The notes below the pieces were generated by a model. That model searched no databases. It was not told where the DNA came from and saw only the letters and a program-made list of their open reading frames with translations. Of a stretch of DNA of 64,000 nt, positions 37,277 to 43,926 are shown in pieces. Position 1 is the first letter of the stretch. Each line of letters begins with the position of its first letter. The stretch is from Shewanella sp. 10N.286.48.A6 (lineage in GTDB: Bacteria; Pseudomonadota; Gammaproteobacteria; Enterobacterales; Shewanellaceae), in the NCBI RefSeq assembly GCF_002873135.1, contig NZ_MCVI01000009.1:9271-73270 (forward strand). The letters run 5' to 3'. Position numbers and translations under genes: made by a program.

Positions 37277-37645
37277 TTACATTTCATGGAACCAAGTACG
37301 GTGACAGTCAGCACAAATCGGAGCTTTCTTTTTATGCTCGCTATGACATGCTAAACAGCTTGCGCCTTCGTTATAATGCAAAGACTTGTGTGGGTGTGCT
37401 TCTGGTACTGCTAAAATTGATTCATCAATTTCAATTGTTTCAACAGTGCCATGACATGCCACGCAGGCCTCATCTGTGGTATTCGCTCTTGGTGAACCTT
37501 GATGGCAAGCATTACAGCCATCTTGATAAAGCATCTCGTGGTTCACCCTGCCTTGTGTTTTCCCTTTGACGGTATAAAGCTCACCCGCATTAGCGGTGGC
37601 TAAAAACGCAGTAGATAAAAAAGCGACTAGTAATAATTTTTTCAT
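37277..37645 (-). CDS. Small periplasmic tetraheme cytochrome c
   Basis: This 122-residue protein has a signal peptide (MKKLLLVAFLSTAFLATANA) and about 102 mature residues with exactly four CXXCH heme sites: CNACH, CVACH, CLACH and CADCH. Size and heme spacing match the small tetraheme cytochrome and the heme domain of the Shewanella fumarate reductase FccA. It lies 11 bases after the flavoprotein gene, so the two probably form an electron-transfer pair equivalent to a split flavocytochrome c. Electrons would come from a quinol dehydrogenase such as CymA (known in Shewanella; not in this window). Confidence 0.92.
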   Translation of the reverse strand: MKKLLLVAFLSTAFLATANAGELYTVKGKTQGRVNHEMLYQDGCNACHQGSPRANTTDEACVACHGTVETIEIDESILAVPEAHPHKSLHYNEGASCLACHSEHKKKAPICADCHRTWFHEM

Positions 37646-37656
37646 GGTGGTTCAGC

Positions 37657-39168
37657 CTACAAATCAGATTTAACGGTTTCAGAAACGATAATGCCCATTG
37701 CTAAGCACTCAAGACATGAGGTCGAACTTAAGCGAGCTTCACCATGAATGCCGCCAGTTGACTCACCGATGGCATACATTTTTCTAATCGGTTTCATTGA
37801 CCGACCATCAATCACGCGGCCACCTAAATCTGTTTTTAATCCGCCCATGCAGTAATGCACTTTTGGCCAAATACGTGACACAACAAATGGTCCTGTTAGT
37901 ACTTCAGCAGTGTCCATCTTACGGTTGAATAACGGATCGTTTCTGTCTACAACATGCTGGTTATATTCAGCAATTGTCTTTTTAAGTTCTGTTACTGAAA
38001 TATCAAACTTCTCGGCAACGTCATCTAGAGTGTCCAATTTCCAAGCCATTTCATCGCGTATTGAACGAACAACACGGTCATCGTCTTTGTAGTTTTCGTA
38101 ATTGAACAATACAATCGGATAAGCTGGACTGTTGTCTTCGTAACGATTTTTCATAATCGCTTCTGAGCAGGTTTTGCGATCTGCACGCTCATCCATAAAG
38201 CGTTTACCGTTTAACACACTGATCGCAGCGCCTTGATGCCAGCCGATTGATAGTAGGGCATTAGACCAACCAAAACCGCCTTCATCAGGTGAGCCCCAAT
38301 GACCAGTTTGGATTAAGTTCATGTGAACAGGTAACGCGCCATTAGCCATTGCAGTTAAGGTGACTTCACCTGTTGCACCGTGGGCATTGGTACAATCTAA
38401 TGTTGGATCAAGTGATGGGTCGACAACTTGGCGTAATTCCATATTCTGGGCAAAACCACCGTGGGCGAGAATAACGGCTTTGTTGGCCTTGATATAGATT
38501 GTTTTACCGGTTTTAAGATCTGGGTAACGATAATTCTGTCTTACCTTCACACCAACGATCTCTTGACCGTTCATAATGAAATCTTCGATGTAATGTTGTA
38601 GGCGGTATTCCACGCCTGCTTTTTTACCTGCTTCGAATAATTTAGTGGTGATATCGCCGCCAGTACCGTGCTGGGTTCTGATTGCACGAGCTTTATTATG
38701 GCCACCTACTTGAATGTTAAAACCTTCGCGGAATTTCACACCGGTTTCGATACATAGGTCATACGAGTCTAATGAACGGTTAGCGATGGTTCTCAGCATA
38801 TCGTCATTTTGCATGCCTCTGCCTGAGATGATTTGGTCTTTAACTAACTCTTCTGGTGAGTCATCGTTAATACCTTGCGCTAATTGAATTGGATTTTGAG
38901 GAATAGCTAGCCAACCGCCATTAATTGCAGAGTTGCCACCAATTACTTGCATTTTCTCTAATACAAGTACGCTGCCAAGTTGTTGCTTTTTGGCATTAAT
39001 AGCAGCCGATAAGCCAGCAAAACCAGAACCAACAACGAGAGTATCAACTGATTCATCCCAGTTAATTTCATTGCATTGACTTTGTTGTGCGCTAGCAGGC
39101 ATTGCTACTGCTAATCCACCGATTGCGGCACCAGCGCTTAATTTTAAAAAGTTACGTCTGTTTTGCAT
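37657..39168 (-). CDS. Tat-exported fumarate-reductase-like flavoprotein, split flavocytochrome c
   Basis: This 503-residue protein has a Tat signal (RRNFLKL) and an FAD-binding domain (VVGSGFAGLSAA, residues 45-56) of the fumarate reductase/succinate dehydrogenase family. It has no heme motif and no FMN-binding domain. By alignment from memory to FccA, the catalytic Arg (GKRFMDERADRK, about 326) and the C-terminal substrate Arg (HGEARL, about 477) are kept. The substrate His of the HHTMGG motif is Tyr here (VHYCMGG), and the Glu and Arg of the proton path are replaced by Ser and Trp. A different acceptor from fumarate is therefore likely, such as another unsaturated acid. It heads the operon with a tetraheme cytochrome and a porin and is divergent from a TetR gene. 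Confidence 0.85.
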   Translation of the reverse strand: MQNRRNFLKLSAGAAIGGLAVAMPASAQQSQCNEINWDESVDTLVVGSGFAGLSAAINAKKQQLGSVLVLEKMQVIGGNSAINGGWLAIPQNPIQLAQGINDDSPEELVKDQIISGRGMQNDDMLRTIANRSLDSYDLCIETGVKFREGFNIQVGGHNKARAIRTQHGTGGDITTKLFEAGKKAGVEYRLQHYIEDFIMNGQEIVGVKVRQNYRYPDLKTGKTIYIKANKAVILAHGGFAQNMELRQVVDPSLDPTLDCTNAHGATGEVTLTAMANGALPVHMNLIQTGHWGSPDEGGFGWSNALLSIGWHQGAAISVLNGKRFMDERADRKTCSEAIMKNRYEDNSPAYPIVLFNYENYKDDDRVVRSIRDEMAWKLDTLDDVAEKFDISVTELKKTIAEYNQHVVDRNDPLFNRKMDTAEVLTGPFVVSRIWPKVHYCMGGLKTDLGGRVIDGRSMKPIRKMYAIGESTGGIHGEARLSSTSCLECLAMGIIVSETVKSDL

Positions 39169-39196
39169 TTATCTTTCCTCGCATTTTGATGCGACT

Positions 39197-39269
39197 AAGA
39201 TAAACAAATTGATGCCGTCCAAATTTGAATGGCATCACGCTTTTTTTGGGGGGGCAATTTTATTCGTGA
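39197..39269 (-). promoter_or_regulatory. CRP-type class II promoter of the flavoprotein operon
   Basis: On the minus strand: TCACGAATAAAATTG (39269-39255), 14 variable bases, a CRP-like GTGA-N6-TCAA (39238-39225) and a -10-like TATCTT (39202-39197). All spacings are identical to the cupin promoter, placing the CRP site at -41.5. This fits CRP control of anaerobic respiration in Shewanella. Confidence 0.65.
39210..39237. promoter_or_regulatory. 28-bp palindromic operator, probable TetR site
   Basis: The palindrome has outer arms TGATGCC / GGCATCA and core CAAATTTG; only two base pairs of the 14 are mismatched. It covers about -19 to -46 of the predicted flavoprotein promoter, overlapping most of the CRP-like site. 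Its length and symmetry suit a TetR-family repressor, and such a gene lies divergently next to it. Confidence 0.65.
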
Positions 39270-39491
39270 AGTGGGTCAAGAACATTGTTCATGAGCTACT
39301 GAGTTATCAATGCGTTTTTACGTGAATAAACGGGAGTTAATTATCACTATTGAAATAAGATATGAGCTGAATCACAAAGACCAATGAAAAAGCTTAATGA
39401 GCGTGAACTTAATCCCGATTATCTACCGATGTTATACCTATAAAGAGTAATAAGGATGATAATTGAGTTAATCAAATATTAGGTATGCATT

Positions 39492-40277
39492 ATGAAATGT
39501 CCTACAGAACCATTGACGCAACTTAGATGCGATCAAATTTTAGATGTTGCCGAAGGCCTAATTGAATCTCAAGGAATAGTGTCATTTAAATTTTCACAAA
39601 TTGCTAAAGATGTTGGTTGCTCAACAGGCACTTTATATAAGTTATTCGAGCGTAAAGAAGATGTATTAGTGTGTTTGTTCTTACGCAGTGCCACCTCTAA
39701 TTATATGCCATTATTTGTTGAAAAAAATCCAGAGTTGACGGCGCAAGAAAGATTATTACTGCCTATTTTATTTACTTTTGAAACCATCAAAAGAAGCAAA
39801 AGTTTTTTTACGCTAAGATCGGTTTCCGTCAATGCGATGATTTGGAAACTCGCTAGCGACAATAAAGTAAAGATGTTTAAACAGCGAATTAATTCGTTTT
39901 GGCAATGGTTAACTGATGCTGTGAATTTAGCGATTGAAAATGGCGAATTAGAAGCAACGCCACTGCAAGCTAAGGAGTTGGTTCAGGGAATTACCTTTTA
40001 TTTAACAGGCTCTCTTACTCAGTTTGAAAGTAAGCTTATTTCTTCAGAATTTTTATCTGATCAAAGTACCACTTGCTATAGACACCTTTCCAGATTAATG
40101 GCGCAATATAATTGGAGAACGCCACTGACTCAGGAGCTATTTTCTAGTCTTGAATCTAGAACAGCTTCATTTTTTCATAAGAACTACAAAAAGCACCTTA
40201 CTTGCCGTGCCTGTAAGGACTTATCTGATTCATTAGATGCGGCCGGCCGTGGTTACTCGGGATGTTCTAACTGTTAA
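39492..40277 (+). CDS. TetR family regulator with Cys-rich C-terminal tail
   Basis: This 261-residue protein has an N-terminal TetR helix-turn-helix (about residues 13-60: ILDVAEGLIESQGIVSFKFS, QIAKDVGCSTGTLYKLFERK) and an alpha-helical ligand domain. Unusually, the tail holds two CXXC pairs: CRAC near 237-240 and a terminal CSNC at 258-261, joined by 17 residues. This may bind zinc or an iron-sulfur cluster, or sense redox state; CRACK is not a heme site in a cytoplasmic protein. It is divergent from the flavoprotein operon, whose promoter carries a 28-bp palindrome, so it is the likely local repressor. A ligand such as the respiratory substrate is inferred. Confidence 0.85.
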   Translation: MKCPTEPLTQLRCDQILDVAEGLIESQGIVSFKFSQIAKDVGCSTGTLYKLFERKEDVLVCLFLRSATSNYMPLFVEKNPELTAQERLLLPILFTFETIKRSKSFFTLRSVSVNAMIWKLASDNKVKMFKQRINSFWQWLTDAVNLAIENGELEATPLQAKELVQGITFYLTGSLTQFESKLISSEFLSDQSTTCYRHLSRLMAQYNWRTPLTQELFSSLESRTASFFHKNYKKHLTCRACKDLSDSLDAAGRGYSGCSNC

Positions 40278-40297
40278 ATTTCTTAACAGTTTTCTTT
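40269..40297 (+). terminator. Terminator overlapping the TetR stop codon
   Basis: AACTGTTAA / TTAACAGTT (9-bp perfect stem, 5-base loop) is followed by TTCTTT. The left arm includes the TAA stop codon of the TetR-family gene. Confidence 0.6.
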
Positions 40298-40320
40298 AAG
40301 TATGAGCCGACTAAGCCATG

Positions 40321-40950
40321 TTATTGTGTAGAATATTTCTGTTTTACTTCTTCAATTAACTTGTTCCATTGCGGGTATTTAGCAAAGCTTTGGGGTAAAT
40401 CGCCCCAAGGTGATAACGCTTGGTTCATGGCATTTTCTGAGTGATCAGCGCCTTGGCTTAGTTGATATAAATAGTAAAAAGCCGAGGCGCGATAATTTAA
40501 CGCACAATGGACTAAAATCGATTTATCGTTATTGCGCTCCATGATGCTAATAAACTGCGCTACATCTTCCATGGTGGGTTGCTGCCAGTCGACTTCAATG
40601 TTGTGGTAAACCATACCAGCATCTGTGACCAGTCTATCTTCAGCCGCTAAATAGTTTGAGTTGTCTTTGGGGATCAAATTGATCACCACCTCGACCCCTG
40701 AATGTTTAAGTGTCTGAAATTGCGCTGCAGTAGGCAAGCCTGCAGTAATCACCTGGCTGTTATTGAGCTTGATCGCTTTGATGTTATCAAGCTGACTAGG
40801 GTCAATTTGCGCCGCCGCAGGGTTGACTAAACTAACGCTTAATAAGCTGCTGGTTACTATTGTCATTAACGCTGCTCCGGTCATGCTGTTTTTAAAAGCC
40901 ATTAGCGATCTTTTATATTGCATAAGCTGGCTGTTGAGGCGGTTTTTCAT
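40321..40950 (-). CDS. Exported phosphatase-like protein (dual-specificity phosphatase fold)
   Basis: This 209-residue protein has a long basic N-terminus and a hydrophobic signal ending near NPAAA-QI (about residue 46-47). The mature part resembles the DUF442-related tyrosine phosphatase-like family: ITAGLPTAAQFQTLKHSGVE, VVINLIP and the loop VHCALNYRAS. This loop is C-X4-R rather than the usual C-X5-R of cysteine phosphatases, which may change or remove activity. AAGGA before the ATG supports the start at 40950. The aldo/keto reductase gene ends 23 bases upstream on the same strand, so both probably share a transcript. Confidence 0.7.
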   Translation of the reverse strand: MKNRLNSQLMQYKRSLMAFKNSMTGAALMTIVTSSLLSVSLVNPAAAQIDPSQLDNIKAIKLNNSQVITAGLPTAAQFQTLKHSGVEVVINLIPKDNSNYLAAEDRLVTDAGMVYHNIEVDWQQPTMEDVAQFISIMERNNDKSILVHCALNYRASAFYYLYQLSQGADHSENAMNQALSPWGDLPQSFAKYPQWNKLIEEVKQKYSTQ

Positions 40951-40973
40951 CAGTAATCCTTTTATTTGAGCAG

Positions 40974-41987
40974 TTACTTAAGAATGTCATCAATGGCGGC
41001 CAACTCTGCAGCACTAAAGTTGAGATTATCTAGCGCTGCCACCGAATCCACAACTTGTGCAGGCCGACTTGCACCAATCAAGCAACTGGTTACCGCATCA
41101 TTGTTAAGGTTCCATGCGATCGCCATTTGCGCCAATGATTGCTCCCGTGTCAGGGCAAGGGCATTTAATGCCTGCACCTTGGCTATTTTCTCTGGAGTAA
41201 CATCGTTATCAGCTAAATAAATTTGGTGAGCTTGGGCTGCGCGCGAGTCTTTGGGAATACCATTGAGGTATTTATCAGTGAGCACACCTTGAGCCAATGG
41301 GGAGAATACAATTGAGCCAACGCCTTGATCTTTTAATACATCAGTTAAGCCATCTTCAATCCAGCGATCAAACATATTGTAGCGTGGCTGGTGGATTAAT
41401 AATGGCGTGCCCAGCTGTTTTAAGATACTGATAGCTTGCTGAGTTTCTGCTGGCTGATAGTTTGAAATGCCCACATACATCGCCCGGCCTGAGCGGACAA
41501 TATAATCCAGCGCTTGCATGGTTTCTTCAATAGGAGTGTCAGGATCCATGCAGTGGTGATAAAAAATATCAAAGTAATCTAACCCAGTACGCTTAAGGCT
41601 TTGATCGCAACTGGCGATCAAATATTTTCTCGAGCCGCCAATACCATAAGGCCCTGGCCACATGTCGTAACCGGCTTTACTGGAAACGATCAGCTCATCT
41701 CGATATGGCTTAAAGTCTTGTTTGAAAATATCACCAAAGGTGGACTCAGCCGCGCCGTAATGGGGACCATAATTATTGGCTAAATCAAAGTGGGTAATAC
41801 CGGCATCAAAAGCTGTTTGCAGGATGTTTCTCGCATTCGATTGGGGGTCTGATGCGCCAAAGTTTTGCCATAAGCCTAATGAAATTTTTGGTAAGCGTAT
41901 TCCGCTTTTACCACAACGGGCATAAGCCATTTTTTGATAACGATCTGAGTTAACTGTGTACTGAGGGTTTGGCTGCTGGGTAATCAT
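40974..41987 (-). CDS. Aldo/keto reductase (YghZ-like)
   Basis: This 337-residue NADPH-dependent oxidoreductase resembles YghZ, an L-glyceraldehyde-3-phosphate/methylglyoxal reductase. The family motifs are clear: LPKISLGLWQNFG, FDAGITHFDLANNYGPHYG with the catalytic Asp and Tyr, SSKAGYDMWPGPYG with the catalytic Lys, YFDIFYHHCMDPDTP, YVGISNY and FSPLAQGVLTDKYL. AGGATGATAA precedes the ATG. It probably forms an operon with the phosphatase-like gene downstream. A role in detoxifying reactive aldehydes is known for the family; the substrate here is inferred. Confidence 0.9.
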   Translation of the reverse strand: MITQQPNPQYTVNSDRYQKMAYARCGKSGIRLPKISLGLWQNFGASDPQSNARNILQTAFDAGITHFDLANNYGPHYGAAESTFGDIFKQDFKPYRDELIVSSKAGYDMWPGPYGIGGSRKYLIASCDQSLKRTGLDYFDIFYHHCMDPDTPIEETMQALDYIVRSGRAMYVGISNYQPAETQQAISILKQLGTPLLIHQPRYNMFDRWIEDGLTDVLKDQGVGSIVFSPLAQGVLTDKYLNGIPKDSRAAQAHQIYLADNDVTPEKIAKVQALNALALTREQSLAQMAIAWNLNNDAVTSCLIGASRPAQVVDSVAALDNLNFSAAELAAIDDILK

Positions 41988-42402
41988 TTATCATCCTACA
42001 AATGAGTTGTTTGAATTAAGACACTTATTTTAGTGCTTATGTTAGCGCTGTTTTAAGCAAATATAAGAATACCGCAGGTTGAATAGTTAGTTACTAGATT
42101 ATTACAGTTAGGCTTTGAATTCATCCTAAAAGTGAGTTCATGCCAGTTGAGCTTATCTGTCCAAACTGCGTTTGGATTAAGATATCAAGATGCCACCCTA
42201 TTCTAGCCAAAAGGGGAGCAGCGTGATTCCCTTTTTGTGAAAATACCTATCTAATTTATCATTAGCTAAATTAGCATTAATTTTAATAAAGACTTATATA
42301 ACAGGTATTTGTAATACTAGTTTTTTGATGGAATGTTGGACATTAGCTGCTCTTAATGATAAAAACGTGATCTACATCACATTTGTTGAAGGGAATATAA
42401 TA
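41988..42402. other. Intergenic region between divergent genes
   Basis: About 415 bases between the aldo/keto reductase (minus) and the small exported protein (plus). Near its right end lies the CRP-like site 42367-42380. The rest is AT-rich with nothing I recognise. Confidence 0.45.
42367..42380. promoter_or_regulatory. CRP-like site close to the start of a small exported protein
   Basis: GTGATCTACATCAC is a full match to the GTGA-N6-TCAC core, followed by A. It is centred about 30 bases before the ATG at 42403, so it is placed more like a repressor or a leader site than a class II activator site. Confidence 0.6.
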
Positions 42403-42702
42403 ATGAAAAAAATGACGACTCCACTAATGATAGCTACACTGCTTTTCTCCGCCTCAAGTGTCGCTGGAATGAATTCAATTGCACAATGCAATGATTGTTC
42501 ACCATCCATGGCGTTAGGGGCAGCGACAGAGTTTGGAAGTGATAGTGTATATGTTGTTGATTTTGTGAACCGTACCGCTAAAAAATATGTTGCTAACAGC
42601 AAAGGTAATAAAGTTATTGCCAAGATGAGCATTGGCGAAATCACTCACCTAAATCGCAAGTTTGATTATCGTAAAACTTATCTTCATGCTGTTAACCAAT
42701 AA
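42403..42702 (+). CDS. Small exported protein with a CXXC motif
   Basis: This 99-residue protein has a Sec signal peptide (MKKMTTPLMIATLLFSASSVAG) and about 78 mature residues. A CNDC pair lies just after the cleavage site (AQCNDCSPSMALG) and could be redox-active or form a disulfide; there is no following His, so it is not a heme site. The rest is basic and beta-prone (VYVVDFVNRTAKKYV). I do not recognise the family. GAAGGG nine bases before the ATG at 42403 sets the start; longer in-frame starts would run through the CRP-like site and lose the signal peptide. Confidence 0.65.
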   Translation: MKKMTTPLMIATLLFSASSVAGMNSIAQCNDCSPSMALGAATEFGSDSVYVVDFVNRTAKKYVANSKGNKVIAKMSIGEITHLNRKFDYRKTYLHAVNQ

Positions 42703-42834
42703 TTGAAGCGTTAATTAACTGCTCTTGAGCATATGTTAAAGAGCGGTTACAGATGAAGTAATCCCATTATTTTCAAATGATTAGAACTTTAGTTTATTGT
42801 GGCTGAATAATCACAATTAAACATGGAGTCAAAG

Positions 42835-42918
42835 GTGAAAGAATTATTGAGCAATAAAGCTTTTGTGACATTCGTTGCAGGGGCGTTATTGAGTACAATA
42901 TTAGTTTTTTGGATGTAG
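42835..42918 (+). CDS. Very small membrane protein (27 residues)
   Basis: A short frame from GTG (42835) to TAG encodes MKELLSNKAFV followed by TFVAGALLSTILVFWM. It has a basic start and one hydrophobic helix, typical of small bacterial membrane proteins. GGAG six bases before the GTG is a good ribosome site; an in-frame ATG at 42823 would add four residues but has no site. Because it is so short the call is uncertain. Confidence 0.45.
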   Translation: MKELLSNKAFVTFVAGALLSTILVFWM

Positions 42919-42964
42919 CTTTAAACTTTGATCATTACCTCTGATTTTAGGGGTATTTTAAAGC

Positions 42965-43327
42965 TTACTTTACATCTACAGCATTAGAACAATCATAAGC
43001 ATTGCCCAATATCGTCACTGAAGTGGTAAACGACTGCGGCTTAAGCAAATAAACCGTATTTGCCCCTAGCGTTAATGCTTCATTTCTCAGCTGATTAATC
43101 GCCCCTTGAGTTAAATCCTTATTCGAAATAAACAAGTAATCATACCAATGCCCTTGGGAGCCAATTATTGGCCCTTTTAGTTGGCAATCATCAAGCTGTT
43201 GTCCTTGCCATAAAATTTGCACATGTTCGCTTTGATAATGAGGGACGTTAATACAAGCCGTGAGTCCTATTGGCATGAGTATCATTAATAACCCCATTAA
43301 TCTGGCACTGCGATTGACTGGATTCAT
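42965..43327 (-). CDS. DUF4156-like lipoprotein
   Basis: This 120-residue protein has a lipoprotein signal (LMGLLMILMPIGLTAC, lipobox LTAC near residue 25). The mature part resembles DUF4156 lipoproteins: VQILWQGQQLDDCQLKGPI, then NQLRNEALTLGANTVYLL and a last GNAYDC. Two cysteines (DDCQL and YDCSN) probably pair. AAGG before the ATG supports the start. The function is unknown. It is a single-gene unit. Confidence 0.7.
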   Translation of the reverse strand: MNPVNRSARLMGLLMILMPIGLTACINVPHYQSEHVQILWQGQQLDDCQLKGPIIGSQGHWYDYLFISNKDLTQGAINQLRNEALTLGANTVYLLKPQSFTTSVTILGNAYDCSNAVDVK

Positions 43328-43493
43328 ATAGGCCTTAAAAATTTGCTGTTAATTACGCCATGTTCATATAGCAAGTCTATACTTAATCAGCAGCGTAGTA
43401 GAGTTAAAGTCAACTTACTTGGTTAAGCTTCGCTATGCAATCAGCATGTTGGCGTTCACTGTTTCATGAAAGAGTAAACATAGGGATATACAC

Positions 43494-43811
43494 ATGGGTA
43501 GCATCAATTTAGCCAATGAAACCGTGATTAAGTCTACTTTTGCTACTGCGCAAAACGGTGCCTTTAGCGGTGATGGACAACTATATTTGACTGAAACACG
43601 GTTATGTTTTGAAGCCTTTAATAAAATCTTTGAAATGGGTCCTTATGAGATAGACCTTGAGGATATTGTTAGTGTTGAAAAATGTTGGGGGACCGGTGGT
43701 GGAGTGTTACCCCTTACCGCAGATGCGATTAAAGTGGAACTTAAAAACCATCAGTCCTATAAATTTATGGTGGCTGACTCTGCTGAATGGCTGGAGCGAT
43801 TGAATCGTTAA
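43494..43811 (+). CDS. GRAM/PH-like domain protein
   Basis: This 105-residue protein is a single small beta domain resembling bacterial GRAM/PH-like domains: GAFSGDGQLYLTETRLCFEA, then EIDLEDIVSVEKCWGTGG, AIKVELKNHQSYKFMVADSA and a C-terminal helix EWLERLNR. There is no signal or membrane segment. GRAM domains often bind lipids or proteins, but no activity is known here. AGGGATA before the ATG supports the start. It stands alone before a bidirectional terminator. Confidence 0.7.
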   Translation: MGSINLANETVIKSTFATAQNGAFSGDGQLYLTETRLCFEAFNKIFEMGPYEIDLEDIVSVEKCWGTGGGVLPLTADAIKVELKNHQSYKFMVADSAEWLERLNR

Positions 43812-43862
43812 CTCATTACCTTAAGCTATGTGAGAGCCGCTTACTGATGAATTTAGGGTAAT

Positions 43863-43891
43863 AAAAAGCTGAATCATTGATTCAGCTTTTT
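43863..43891. terminator. Bidirectional Rho-independent terminator
   Basis: AAAAAGCTGAATC / GATTCAGCTTTTT forms a 13-bp stem with a 3-base loop. It lies between the convergent GRAM-like and pyrophosphatase genes. Confidence 0.85.
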
Positions 43892-43926
43892 AGTTGGGCG
43901 ACTCGCTATATTGCTAAAAACGCATA

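Noticed and set aside
36108..39168. Porin and flavoprotein operon as phosphate-related because the porin resembles OprO/P
   Set aside because: The barrel similarity is general; operon context with a reductase and cytochrome points to an organic acceptor, and no Pho-type repeat is seen there.
40201..40218. CRACK in the TetR regulator as a heme-binding CXXCK motif
   Set aside because: The protein is cytoplasmic and lacks a signal peptide, so c-type heme attachment is not possible; a metal or redox role is more likely.
42481..42500. CNDC in the small exported protein as a heme site
   Set aside because: The motif is CNDCS with no His or Lys after it.
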